Origin: Arthrobacter pascens | Lineage (GTDB): Bacteria; Actinomycetota; Actinomycetes; Actinomycetales; Micrococcaceae | Length of the DNA stretch: 64,000 bases | Assembly: GCF_017052465.1 (NCBI RefSeq) | Contig: NZ_JAFHKT010000130.1 | Span: 1 to 64,000 of the forward strand | Direction: 5' to 3' | In this document: positions 18,138 through 26,594 of the stretch, piece after piece | Position numbering within the stretch: position 1 is the stretch's first letter | Layout of the letters: every line of letters begins with the position of its first letter | Translations under genes and position numbers: made by a program | Notes under the pieces: model-generated | Told to the model about the DNA's origin: nothing | Database searches by the model: none | Seen by the model: the letters and a program-made list of their open reading frames with translations, nothing else

Positions 18138-19631
18138 ATGACCACGACTGAAACAGCATCATTTACCGTCCGCAGAGCCGAAGGCGCGCTCACCCCTTCC
18201 CTGCCTCCTTTCGGCCAGTTCATCGGCGGGGCGTTCGTCGCGTCGAGCTCCACTTCGACCGTCGATGTGGAGAACCCGGCCACCGAGAAAATCCTCATGC
18301 AGGTCCCCTCCGGTTCGGTCGAGGACGTCGACGCCGCCGTCGCGGCCGCGGTAGCGGCCAAGGCCGGCTGGGCAGCGAAAACCCCCAACGAACGTTCCTC
18401 GGTCCTGCTTCGCATCGCAGACATCATCGAGGCCAACCGCGAACTGCTCGAGACCCTCGAGGCTGCCAACACCGGCAAACCGGCCGCGGTGGCCGAAGAC
18501 GATATCTCCAGTGCGATTGACACCTTCAGGTTTTCAGCAGGCGCGGCCCGCACCTTCACCGCACCCGGCGCGGGCGACTACGCAGAGAACCACACCTCCG
18601 TGATCCTCCACGAGCCTGTGGGAGTCGTGGGCGTGATCACGCCGTGGAACTACCCGCTGCTGATGGCCGCCTGGAAGATCGCCCCGGTCCTGGGCGCCGG
18701 CAACACCCTCGTGCTCAAACCCTCGGAGCAGACGCCGCTGACCACGCTCAAGCTGGCTGAGCTCATCGCCGACGAGGTTCCGGCCGGTGTCCTGAACATC
18801 GTCACGGGCCCCGGGCGCGTCGTGGGAAACCGGATCTCGGAACACCCCGACGTCGACCTCGTCGCCATCACCGGAAGCGTTGGCAGCGGCCAGAAGGTCG
18901 CCGCCAGCGCAGCCTCAACCGTCAAACGCGTGCACCTGGAACTCGGCGGCAAAGCGCCCGTCGTCATCTTTGACGACGCCGATTTGGAGGCAGCCGCCAA
19001 GGGCGTCCGCTCCGCCGGGTTCTGGAACGGTGGGCAGGAATGCGGCTCGGCGTGCCGTGTCCTGGTCCATGAATCGGTCGCAGAGAAGTTCACTGAACTG
19101 CTGGTGCGTGAAGTGAGCGACATCTCGGTCGGCGCCCCCGGTGCCGGCGACGACGTCGAAATCGGTTCCATGATCTCGGGGTCCCACTACAAGAGGGTGC
19201 TGGCTGCACTTGACGACATCCGCAAGGAGGGCCTGACCATCGCCGTCGGCGGCAACGCCCTGGAGGGACCGGGCTACTTCATCGAACCCACTGTCGTGAC
19301 CGACGTGCCCGCCGGTGCCGCGGTCATTAGTACGGAGATCTTCGGCCCGGTCGTGTCGGTGGAGACCTTCAGCACCGAGGAAGAGGCCGTCACACGGGCC
19401 AACGAAACCGTCTACGGCCTTGCCGCCTCGGTGTGGACCACCAACGCGGCCCGCTCCCTCTCCGTTCCGCGCCGGCTTGACTTCGGCACGGTCTGGGTCA
19501 ACTCGCACCTCGTTATCGCCAACGAAATGCCCTGGGGCGGATTCAAGGGCTCCGGCTACGGCCGGGACCTCTCCACCTACGCCCTCGAGGACTTCTCCCG
19601 CACCAAACACGTCATGTACAACCACGGCTGA
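18138..19631 (+). CDS. Aldehyde dehydrogenase, gamma-aminobutyraldehyde/betaine-aldehyde type
   Basis: NAD(P)-dependent dehydrogenase of 497 residues. Visible are the coenzyme loop TPWNYPLLMAAWKIAP, the glycine motif ITGSVGSGQKV, the general base Glu in HLELGGKAPVVIF and the catalytic Cys in NGGQECGSACRVLV. The C-terminal GFKGSGYGRDLSTYALEDFS is typical of the PuuC/PatD-like branch acting on amino-aldehydes. It starts four bases after the DapA-like gene, so the three genes 15812-19631 form one operon. A strong terminator follows. It would oxidise the aldehyde made by the FAD enzyme. Confidence 0.92.
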   Translation: MTTTETASFTVRRAEGALTPSLPPFGQFIGGAFVASSSTSTVDVENPATEKILMQVPSGSVEDVDAAVAAAVAAKAGWAAKTPNERSSVLLRIADIIEANRELLETLEAANTGKPAAVAEDDISSAIDTFRFSAGAARTFTAPGAGDYAENHTSVILHEPVGVVGVITPWNYPLLMAAWKIAPVLGAGNTLVLKPSEQTPLTTLKLAELIADEVPAGVLNIVTGPGRVVGNRISEHPDVDLVAITGSVGSGQKVAASAASTVKRVHLELGGKAPVVIFDDADLEAAAKGVRSAGFWNGGQECGSACRVLVHESVAEKFTELLVREVSDISVGAPGAGDDVEIGSMISGSHYKRVLAALDDIRKEGLTIAVGGNALEGPGYFIEPTVVTDVPAGAAVISTEIFGPVVSVETFSTEEEAVTRANETVYGLAASVWTTNAARSLSVPRRLDFGTVWVNSHLVIANEMPWGGFKGSGYGRDLSTYALEDFSRTKHVMYNHG

Positions 19632-19653
19632 GGCTGCTTCATACTTCTGGCCC

Positions 19654-19697
19654 CAAAAGATCATGCACCCCGGATTTCCGGGGTGCATGATCTTTTG
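19654..19697. terminator. Perfect 20-bp hairpin, bidirectional terminator
   Basis: Stem 19654-19673 pairs perfectly with 19678-19697 around a four-base loop, and both flanks carry A/T runs (CAAAAG and CTTTTG), so it should work on either strand. It separates the ALDH operon on the plus strand from the RiPP cluster's last gene on the minus strand. Confidence 0.92.
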
Positions 19698-19733
19698 TCC
19701 ATCGGCTACTCGTCCCGGCCAGAGTGGAATGCC

Positions 19734-21329
19734 TCATCCGAGGTCTTCGAACCTCACCCGGCGCCTCGGCAAGCTCGTAGCCCACAGAACCGCGGCAACC
19801 CCTGCGGCCAGTTGAACAGCTACGAGAATGGCCGACGCCTGACCTGCGTACAGCGCGCCAGCGAGAGGTGCGGCGCCGAGGATGAAGGCATCGGGGCCAC
19901 GGATCAGACCAGCCAGGGCGGTTGCCTGAACTGATCGGGGCGAGGACAGGTCTTGTTCGGGGCGGAATGCCCATCTCACGCTTGCCCCGGCCATCCCCGC
20001 GATGGCGACTCCTATCTGCAGGGCGAGCAGCGGTCCGAGAGGATCGAAAAAGGCAAGTGTAAGGAAAGTGCCCGCCCCCCAAACTGCCAAGTAACCTGCC
20101 GGGATGAGCAGATGAAGCCTCCGGGCTTTCTGTGCACTTAGCGGAAAACACGACTCGAGGGCAGGCTGGTCGGCAAAGGGTATGGCGGCCGTGGCCGCGA
20201 GCCGGCACGCGATGCCAGCACAGACCACGACGGAAAGGGACAATGCTGCGTTGCGGGAGATTCCCTCAACGCTTAGCGCCGCCGCCGGGATCAGGCAGAG
20301 GGCTATTGTCTTGCCGGCAAGGCCCGGCGTCCGGAGAAACGCTGTTCCAATTGCCGAAAGGAAGGCTCCAGTGATCCCGGGGAGCCTTAGCAAAGGCTTG
20401 CGGGAGGATCCACTGCTACCAGAACGCAGGGCCAGCCCAGCCGACCTGAAATCCATGAAATACAGCGATGCCGCGAAGTAGCCGGAGGCGTTTCCTGCCT
20501 CTTTGAGCTCCTCAGCCCGGAAGAGGTGAAGCCGCCGACCTATCCACGACAACCACAGTGCCACGGCCACAAACGCCGGCGCTGCGATCTGCCAGGGTGC
20601 ATCTCCGGTTAGCGCCAGCACCGGCCAGAAAGTTGGCAGGAACTGAAGCGTCTTGGTGAACGGATCAATGTTCCCTCCCGAGGCATAAACCAGCGCGGAA
20701 ATCAGAATTGCGAGTGGCGCGGCCACAATGAGCGCGAGGCAAACCTTGAGGGTCCGCGCCCGGAGTCGCTGAAGCTGTACAGTTGCCGCGACGCAAAAGC
20801 ATGATGCCCCGAGCAGGCCCGACATCACCAAGGCCGTCAGCAATGACATCCAGTTATCAGATTCAGCGACGGCAAGGGGCATAAAGCCGACTAGTGCAAC
20901 AATCACCGCCACCGTAAACAGCCTGAAATACCGGCTGCGCAACATGCTGCGCTGGTCCAACGGCAACCCCAGCCACCAGAAGCCCTGGGGCCCGGTGACA
21001 GACATGGGTCCCATGCGGACGAGCAGAGTCACACCCAATGCAGCCACAGCAACCATCGAAACCGACAATGCGTCGTTAAGGGGCACCAGGCCTGCCGCAT
21101 CATCCAGGCTGCCGGGCTCTCGCTGGGTAAGAGCTTCCCGCACGACACCCAAAAGGGCCACTCCGTACATGGCAAATACGAACACCCAGAGAGAGGCTAT
21201 GTAGATATCGCCCATTACCTCCCGCATCCGCCCCCCGCGGTCGGGGTGGGAACGCAGCCGCGTAAACCGCGACGGGCTGAAGGGCTTTTCTACCCGGGCA
21301 GCAGCCCGCGCCGATGTTGTCACAGTCAC
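19734..21329 (-). CDS. Large polytopic membrane protein, putative permease partner of the RiPP ABC transporter
   Basis: 531 residues with about a dozen hydrophobic segments (for example IYIASLWVFVFAMYGVALLG and ALSVSMVAVAALGVTLLVRM) and a basic cytoplasmic N-terminus. It resembles the actinobacterial multi-pass proteins found beside ABC ATPases in lanthipeptide loci (DUF6297-like, by memory only). The GTG start at 21329 overlaps the ATPase stop (GTGA), so the two are coupled and probably assemble into one exporter or immunity pump. It is the last gene of the RiPP operon and is followed by the 19654-19697 terminator. Confidence 0.7.
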   Translation of the reverse strand: MTVTTSARAAARVEKPFSPSRFTRLRSHPDRGGRMREVMGDIYIASLWVFVFAMYGVALLGVVREALTQREPGSLDDAAGLVPLNDALSVSMVAVAALGVTLLVRMGPMSVTGPQGFWWLGLPLDQRSMLRSRYFRLFTVAVIVALVGFMPLAVAESDNWMSLLTALVMSGLLGASCFCVAATVQLQRLRARTLKVCLALIVAAPLAILISALVYASGGNIDPFTKTLQFLPTFWPVLALTGDAPWQIAAPAFVAVALWLSWIGRRLHLFRAEELKEAGNASGYFAASLYFMDFRSAGLALRSGSSGSSRKPLLRLPGITGAFLSAIGTAFLRTPGLAGKTIALCLIPAAALSVEGISRNAALSLSVVVCAGIACRLAATAAIPFADQPALESCFPLSAQKARRLHLLIPAGYLAVWGAGTFLTLAFFDPLGPLLALQIGVAIAGMAGASVRWAFRPEQDLSSPRSVQATALAGLIRGPDAFILGAAPLAGALYAGQASAILVAVQLAAGVAAVLWATSLPRRRVRFEDLG

Positions 21330-22015
21330 GCGATCTGCCCAGCCTGGAAAACTTCGGCGGGCACCATGCTCGCGCGAGCACCCGCAACGAGGTAGTAGTC
21401 CGCAGCATCTTTGACCAGTTCGAGATCGTGGGTCACCACCAATGCACTCGCCGCACCGCCTGCTACGGTCCGGCGCAGGCGGTCCGCGAGTTTGCTCCGC
21501 ATTTCAGCGTCCAACCGCTGCTCTGGTTCATCCAGGACGAGGAGTTCGAATGGCCTGATGAACGCCGCAGCAAGTAGGACACGGCGCCGCTGCCCGGACG
21601 AAAGTTCGTGCGGCTGCGACCGGGCATGCTTCTCGAGCCCAAAAAACGACAGCTCATATTCCACGTTTGCCGCCACGTCCGGCATGCCGTGACCCCTCGC
21701 GATCAGCTCCAGATGCTCGGCGACGGTCAGCGAAGGAAAGAACGCGTCCTCATCGAATACGGCGGAAACAGCAGAACGGTACGCTGCCGTCCTGTCGTCC
21801 ACCGCCGCCCCCCTCAGCCGCACGGTCCCGGCGAGGGGAGCCTGACGGCAAAGTATCGTCCTTGCGATGGTTGATTTCCCGGAGCCATTCGGACCGACTA
21901 TCGCAATCGTCTGCCCCAACCCGAGCTGAAACGTGATGTCATCACAGATGCTTGCCCTGCCGTAGCCGGCGGACATGTTGTTGCAGCTCAGCAGCACTTG
22001 ACTTGTCTCTGACAC
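21326..22015 (-). CDS. ABC transporter ATP-binding protein of the RiPP cluster
   Basis: About 229 residues. Walker A is VGPNGSGKST, the signature is HELSSGQRRRVLLAAA, Walker B is FELLVLDEPEQ, and the switch His is in VVTHDLEL. A GTG start at 22015 is chosen: GGAG lies six bases upstream and it avoids overlap with the HopA1-like gene ending at 22032, whereas the longest frame to 22051 would overlap it. Together with the downstream membrane protein it would export the mature peptide or protect the producer. Confidence 0.88.
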   Translation of the reverse strand: MSETSQVLLSCNNMSAGYGRASICDDITFQLGLGQTIAIVGPNGSGKSTIARTILCRQAPLAGTVRLRGAAVDDRTAAYRSAVSAVFDEDAFFPSLTVAEHLELIARGHGMPDVAANVEYELSFFGLEKHARSQPHELSSGQRRRVLLAAAFIRPFELLVLDEPEQRLDAEMRSKLADRLRRTVAGGAASALVVTHDLELVKDAADYYLVAGARASMVPAEVFQAGQIA

Positions 22016-22031
22016 GATGTTCTCCACTCCT

Positions 22032-22940
22032 TCAGAGCACCAGTCCGGCATTCCGATAAATAGTCAAGGGGTCGATCCCCGACACAGTTAGCATTTCAGC
22101 GATGACGGCTTTCGCTGCACTTGACGGCATATCCTTCGTATCGACGAGTGCGTTGGCCAGAACATGGCTTCGATGTTGACCAAAACTCATCCCGCGGAAA
22201 ATTCCAGCGGATCGAGGCTCTTGCCCGACCGACACTCCCGCGGCAATTCGGCACGTGATTGCGGATGTCTCGGGATTCACGGCTGCGGACTCGACCAATG
22301 ATTCAAACACAGAGCGCAGTTCGTCGTTCCATGATTCCAGATAAACGACCAAGGCATCCCGTCGGGAGAACATCGCCTCGGTTGCAGCAACTTTCGCGTG
22401 GAAATTCATAATCCCTGCACGGGGAAGGGAGCCAACGAGATTCTTCCAAATAGCTAGCGCTGAATCCATGTCTTTCGCATTGACGTACACCCTCCACGCG
22501 ACCGACGGATCATCGAAGGGCAAGTGGCTGTAGTAAATGTAGCCGGGAGAAATGTAGGGCCTGAGCTTAGGCACGTGGATCCAGTGCCTTCCGCCAGGCA
22601 GACAATGCTCCCGGAGGCGGAACCGCACCCGTATTCCCTGAAGAGAAGTCAAACCGCAGTCTGCATTACCAAGGCACGGAACCTCTCGGGCGGCCAGAGG
22701 GTCCTCCGTAACAGCACGAAGTCTTGCGTAGAAGCCGTCATCGTGAAGATCTTCCTTGGATAAGCTCGGTGCAAGCGTCGGCCCGTCACCGTGCCATGCC
22801 CGGTAAATATAACTGCGTAAGCTATGCCGCAATTCGCGGGCTGACGCATTGGCGTGGGACTCGCCGCGGGCTGTAAACATTCTGCAGTCGTCACTAATCT
22901 GTATCTCGCGTCGGATCTGGAGAACTACAGGATCAAGCAT
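22032..22940 (-). CDS. HopA1-like RiPP lyase (LanY/TvaD-type)
   Basis: About 302 residues. The core carries the features of the 'T3SS effector HopA1' family found in actinobacterial RiPP clusters: HWIHVPKLRPYISPGYIYYS, then RVYVNAKDMDSALAIWKNLV and a C-terminal segment with MSFGQHRSHVLANALVDTKD. In class V lanthipeptide synthetases (lexapeptide type) and thioviridamide-like clusters, this family removes phosphate from phospho-Ser/Thr to leave dehydro residues. ATG 22940 has AAGGG six bases upstream and overlaps the kinase stop by 8 bp. No membrane segment. Confidence 0.8.
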   Translation of the reverse strand: MLDPVVLQIRREIQISDDCRMFTARGESHANASARELRHSLRSYIYRAWHGDGPTLAPSLSKEDLHDDGFYARLRAVTEDPLAAREVPCLGNADCGLTSLQGIRVRFRLREHCLPGGRHWIHVPKLRPYISPGYIYYSHLPFDDPSVAWRVYVNAKDMDSALAIWKNLVGSLPRAGIMNFHAKVAATEAMFSRRDALVVYLESWNDELRSVFESLVESAAVNPETSAITCRIAAGVSVGQEPRSAGIFRGMSFGQHRSHVLANALVDTKDMPSSAAKAVIAEMLTVSGIDPLTIYRNAGLVL

Positions 22941-24018
22941 TTTGTACCCTTGCCTGGAAGTCAAAACCGAACGCGTTGGCAGCAGCAGGCAACTGTTGGG
23001 CAATCTCCAACGCGATGGCTACGATTCCGCGGTCGATTCCTGTCAGTTGAGTGCTTATCGCACTCCGGGAGCCAACCCGCTCCAAGAGGTGCCGAAACAT
23101 ATAGTGCGCGACCCGCCGTCCGAGCAGCTTTAGATGCCCCAGCTCGGCCACCCGGCGTGAACTCGTGAACTCCGTCAAGTATCCGTCGACGACAAGCCCG
23201 ATGGCCCGACTTGCGCGCCGCCCGGCCGAAATCATCAGCGCACCTACCGCTTCGTCGGGTGCAAGGTCAGACTCGTCCAAGTTGTCCAAAACGCCGTAAA
23301 CCGTCTCGGACAAAATGTCTCCGAAGAACATCCCCAAGTCACGGGCGCGGTCTCCCGAGCGCATCTCCTCCCAATCGAGCAACATCACCCGGTCGTGCAC
23401 GCACAAGGCCTGGTCCAGGCGCAGGTCGTAGTGAATGAGAACCGGTTCGGCCGGGACCTCATGGGCATCGAGATCCACCCTTCCGTCGGCTGCAGCCTTC
23501 TGCAGGATCCGCCACAATTCGACCTCAGCTGCACTCAGCGACCAGAATGCCTCGAAGCTGAATTCCTTCAAGATGTCCATTCCCGTCCGCGGTACCTCCC
23601 GAGGCGTGGCAGGCAGACCTTCGGTGCCGCCCGAATGAAGTTTGCCGAGCACGCTACCGAAATCTGCCCACAGCAGATCCGAGTCCTGACCCGACTTGAG
23701 TACCAGGGGGAGTGGTTCTCCGCCGGAAAACTCATAAACTGCCAGCCTTTGCGCCGGGTCGATGCCGATCAGACCTGGGGTGGGGAGCGGTATGCGGCTG
23801 AGCCTTCCCTGGGCATCCTCCAGAATGGACATACGTCCCGCCGATCCTTCCCCGTCCCTCAGCCGCTTAATGAAGTAGCGTTGGCAGCTCGAATCCTGGA
23901 CAACTATGTTGAGGTTCCTGCCCTTGAGCGGGGTAGGTGTCGTCACCAGCGTGAGCGGCCTACCAAGTATTCGTTCGGCGGCTCTCATTGATGCTTGAGT
24001 TCCTCCGCTATCCGGCAT
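22933..24018 (-). CDS. Aminoglycoside-phosphotransferase-like kinase of the RiPP cluster (LanK/TvaC-type)
   Basis: About 361 residues. The catalytic loop is LIHYDLRLDQAL (Brenner-type H-x-D...N/Q) and the metal-binding motif is MLLDWEEMRSGDRARDLG, both intact, so it should bind ATP and transfer phosphate. The N-lobe has the ATP lysine in YFIKRLRDGE. Start ATG 24018 is supported by GGAGGG seven bases upstream; the frame extends further with no site. Next to a HopA1-like protein, the expected job is phosphorylation of Ser/Thr in the precursor core before elimination. Starts 11 bp inside the upstream gene's end. Confidence 0.85.
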   Translation of the reverse strand: MPDSGGTQASMRAAERILGRPLTLVTTPTPLKGRNLNIVVQDSSCQRYFIKRLRDGEGSAGRMSILEDAQGRLSRIPLPTPGLIGIDPAQRLAVYEFSGGEPLPLVLKSGQDSDLLWADFGSVLGKLHSGGTEGLPATPREVPRTGMDILKEFSFEAFWSLSAAEVELWRILQKAAADGRVDLDAHEVPAEPVLIHYDLRLDQALCVHDRVMLLDWEEMRSGDRARDLGMFFGDILSETVYGVLDNLDESDLAPDEAVGALMISAGRRASRAIGLVVDGYLTEFTSSRRVAELGHLKLLGRRVAHYMFRHLLERVGSRSAISTQLTGIDRGIVAIALEIAQQLPAAANAFGFDFQARVQNA

Positions 24019-24964
24019 GGTACTGCCCTCCAAGGTTGCTCGACCCGCTGAGGACGAAACTCAGGACTGACCCGCCTTCACCCAAGATCTCGGGGCCGAT
24101 GAGATCCAATGCTTTCGTGGCGTGAACCTGATCAAGGTCTGGGTGCAGGCGATACTCGACGTAGTGGTAGATGATTCGCAATTGAGCGGCGATCTTCAAT
24201 GACTTTTCCGTCGCCTGGTCGTCGGGCGACACGGTTTGGGACGCAGCACGTTCGTATCCCTGGCGCACCAGGCGGGCCGCCTCCGCAGCGTCGCGAGCGG
24301 AAAATGGCGTCAGCGGTGATAGCGCAAACTCGATGAAGTCGCCGATGAGCCAACCCACGTCAAAGCCCCGTGGTGCAGCAACTGATGTCGGGTCCCGAAG
24401 TACCACAGGTCCGGTCGGCGAAAGCGTAATGTTGGCGACAGAAAATTCGCCATGGCTGGAGCCGGACGCCGTCTCCTGTAGGTACCAGACCTCCAGGTCC
24501 TTAAGCCATTCAGCCCCAAGAGTCGCCACCAGCTCCGCACGAATCCGAACGCTCCCTTCAACAACGTCAAATGACGATTTCCAGCCCAACAGAAATGCCA
24601 CTACGGCCGGCACCGGGTTCTGGACAAGCGCCTGCTGGGTCTGTTCAAACTGAAACGCCCCCTCCCCAAGATCGCTGAGGAGTTGGGGGAGTGAAGGATC
24701 TGCGCCGTCAAGGGTCGTCTGGAACAACGGGTGTATGGACGTTGAGGCTTCGAGAGTATGAAACCACTTTCCCTCGTGGCACCGCCCTGCGCTGAAAACC
24801 AATTTCCCCACACGTTCGAATTCCGGCGGCGCTTGCCAGGACTGGGGGCTGAGGTCCTTGTGCTCGCGGACCCATACATGCCTGTCCTCGAGAGAATAGA
24901 TTTCGGTCGAACGCCTGTGGTTGGCGTTCCTGTGGAGAAGGACGGGACGGATCGGCTCAGCCAA
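24008..24964 (-). CDS. Degenerate aminoglycoside-phosphotransferase-like protein
   Basis: About 318 residues. The fold of the second kinase is still visible (SSHGEFSVANITLSPTGPVV aligns with the H-G-D-x4-N loop and FDVGWLIGDFIEF with the following helix), but the catalytic Asp is Glu and the metal motif DFE/DWE is replaced by VLRDPTSVA. It is therefore probably a pseudokinase. A TTG start at 24964 is chosen: GGAGG lies six bases upstream and it overlaps the decarboxylase stop by 8 bp, whereas the longest frame (to 25144) would overlap that gene by nearly 190 bp. Candidate scaffold or cyclase-like third component of the modifying complex. Confidence 0.75.
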   Translation of the reverse strand: MAEPIRPVLLHRNANHRRSTEIYSLEDRHVWVREHKDLSPQSWQAPPEFERVGKLVFSAGRCHEGKWFHTLEASTSIHPLFQTTLDGADPSLPQLLSDLGEGAFQFEQTQQALVQNPVPAVVAFLLGWKSSFDVVEGSVRIRAELVATLGAEWLKDLEVWYLQETASGSSHGEFSVANITLSPTGPVVLRDPTSVAAPRGFDVGWLIGDFIEFALSPLTPFSARDAAEAARLVRQGYERAASQTVSPDDQATEKSLKIAAQLRIIYHYVEYRLHPDLDQVHATKALDLIGPEILGEGGSVLSFVLSGSSNLGGQYHAG

Positions 24965-25487
24965 TGAGCGCCTCCGCAAGATCGACAGCAGCCGAGAACG
25001 GCCCGCATGCACTGTTTTCGGTGCCCCCGGTACCGTTGCTAAATGCCGGCGCAAAGGGAAGGACATGGGTTCGTTCCATCTGCGCCAAACGGTTGAGCCA
25101 AACGTTGGGTTCGATGCCTGGGGGAAACGACGGGGCGAAGACAATCGGCGCTGAAGTGCAGTGAAGTGCCAGCAAAGAAGGAGATTCGGCGAAACCCGCG
25201 GCGAATTTGTTTACGTAACTGAAAGTCGCCGGATGAACCACAGCCGCGTCGGCCCACGTTCCGAGGTCAACATGCGGTGAACTGCCGTCGGGGAAATCGG
25301 ACCAAACGTCAACGTTGACCCGGGATTGGATCAGGGTCTTGATGGCAAGGGGCTGCACAAACCGACAGGCAGACTCCGTCAGCACAACGTGCGGCTCTAT
25401 GTGAGGCTTAGCCACTCGGAGCCAATTGAGGTGAAAGGGCGCAAACATGGCGCTGGCCGCGCCGGTGACCACGACTAGAAGTTTCAT
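24957..25487 (-). CDS. Peptidyl-cysteine decarboxylase flavoprotein (EpiD/CypD/TvaF-type)
   Basis: 176-residue FMN protein of the HFCD family. Strand 1 and the FMN loop are MKLLVVVTGAASAMFAPF; the catalytic His lies in SSPHVDLGTWADAAVVHPAT; the PASANT-like loop reads HPATFSYVNKFAAG; and the substrate clamp corresponding to P-x-M-N-x-x-M is PPGIEPNVWLN. In epidermin, cypemycin and thioviridamide clusters this family oxidatively decarboxylates a C-terminal cysteine to an enethiol that closes an aminovinyl-cysteine ring. The precursor at 27828-27989 ends in Cys, as required. Starts three bases after the M16 partner gene. Confidence 0.9.
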   Translation of the reverse strand: MKLLVVVTGAASAMFAPFHLNWLRVAKPHIEPHVVLTESACRFVQPLAIKTLIQSRVNVDVWSDFPDGSSPHVDLGTWADAAVVHPATFSYVNKFAAGFAESPSLLALHCTSAPIVFAPSFPPGIEPNVWLNRLAQMERTHVLPFAPAFSNGTGGTENSACGPFSAAVDLAEALIG

Positions 25488-25490
25488 TTT

Positions 25491-26594
25491 TTATCTGTGT
25501 CCTGTGCCGGAGAAGATCGTTAAGTGTTGAGTGGCCAAGGGCGCGTCATTGAGATCGGCCAAAATATCGCGGGGCCGAAAGTCGTTTATTTCTTGAACGC
25601 GTTCGCCGATGAGCGCTGGCTCTGTAACGCTGGCTAGCAGATTGGCTATCAGGTCCACGAGGACGCCGGGATTGGAAGCTCCCAGCCTTAGCCAGCGGGA
25701 GAACCCGGAGTAGATGGAATACACGCTGTCTGACGATAGGGGTTCCGTTGCCCGTTGGATGCCGTCGAGAGCGTCCATCTCGTTTTCCGACGGGATGGAG
25801 AACGATAAAAGATTTAGGCCCCCTCCGCGCCCATGGAGAGGAACGTTGATCAGGGAATAGGTGATCGGGCGCCGCATGACAATTTCTTCGTACAGCAGTG
25901 AGCCCGCACCGCCGGCAGCGAACTGGTGAATTGCCAGGGTCGCCAGGGAAGCGCCGAGGGCGCGGGCGGGCACAGGCAGCGAAAAAAGTACGGTACTCCG
26001 GTCCCCTGGAATGTGGATCCGCTGGGCTGAACGCACCCCAGCATGGACGGGGGCGTAGGCAGCGACTTTCCGTTCGACCTCAAGGTCAAGCTGATCCAGC
26101 ACGGTGGACAGCCATGGCCCGTCGGCACCCTGGATGACAAGAGTCAGCTGAGCCAGGAAGGGCTCGGCATTCGCAGCCGGTACGGACTCCTGTGAGGGAC
26201 TCTCCTTCCACCGGGGAGACTTCGTCCACGCAATTGGAAAGTGCAGGTGCAGCGGATTGGGCTGTTCCTTGTCCAGGTGGTCATCAGCAGGCGCGTTCGC
26301 GGCTTCCCTGATCGCCATCCGTACTCCGTCGGCGATGCCGGACAAGACAACAAGCAGGTCCCGATCCGCGGTCCTTGCGGCGACCACCATAGAGTCAGTC
26401 CTGGCGATCACCTGAATTGTCGCCGGCAAACCGCGGAGGTTCGTTCTGACGCTGTTCAGCAGACGTTCGGCTGGAGGGCCATCCACCGACGTTCGTACCA
26501 GGAATCGCAGGTCGTATACATTCAGCGCCGAAGGAGTTGGAATGATGACCGGGCCGGTTGGCGATAGAGAAATAGGAACGCCGATCGGTTTCAT
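25491..26594 (-). CDS. M16-family peptidase-like protein, non-catalytic subunit
   Basis: About 367 residues. It lacks the inverted zinc motif H-x-x-E-H but keeps the second-subunit signature of M16B peptidases: GGAGSLLYEEIVMRRPITYS, with the R...Y pair that holds substrate in the active chamber. ATG 26594 overlaps the stop of the catalytic subunit gene (ATGA), so the pair is translated in concert. I infer a heterodimer with the product of 26591-27760 that removes the leader peptide. The open frame continues upstream to 26819 inside the neighbouring gene, but the overlap start is far more likely. Confidence 0.8.
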   Translation of the reverse strand: MKPIGVPISLSPTGPVIIPTPSALNVYDLRFLVRTSVDGPPAERLLNSVRTNLRGLPATIQVIARTDSMVVAARTADRDLLVVLSGIADGVRMAIREAANAPADDHLDKEQPNPLHLHFPIAWTKSPRWKESPSQESVPAANAEPFLAQLTLVIQGADGPWLSTVLDQLDLEVERKVAAYAPVHAGVRSAQRIHIPGDRSTVLFSLPVPARALGASLATLAIHQFAAGGAGSLLYEEIVMRRPITYSLINVPLHGRGGGLNLLSFSIPSENEMDALDGIQRATEPLSSDSVYSIYSGFSRWLRLGASNPGVLVDLIANLLASVTEPALIGERVQEINDFRPRDILADLNDAPLATQHLTIFSGTGHR

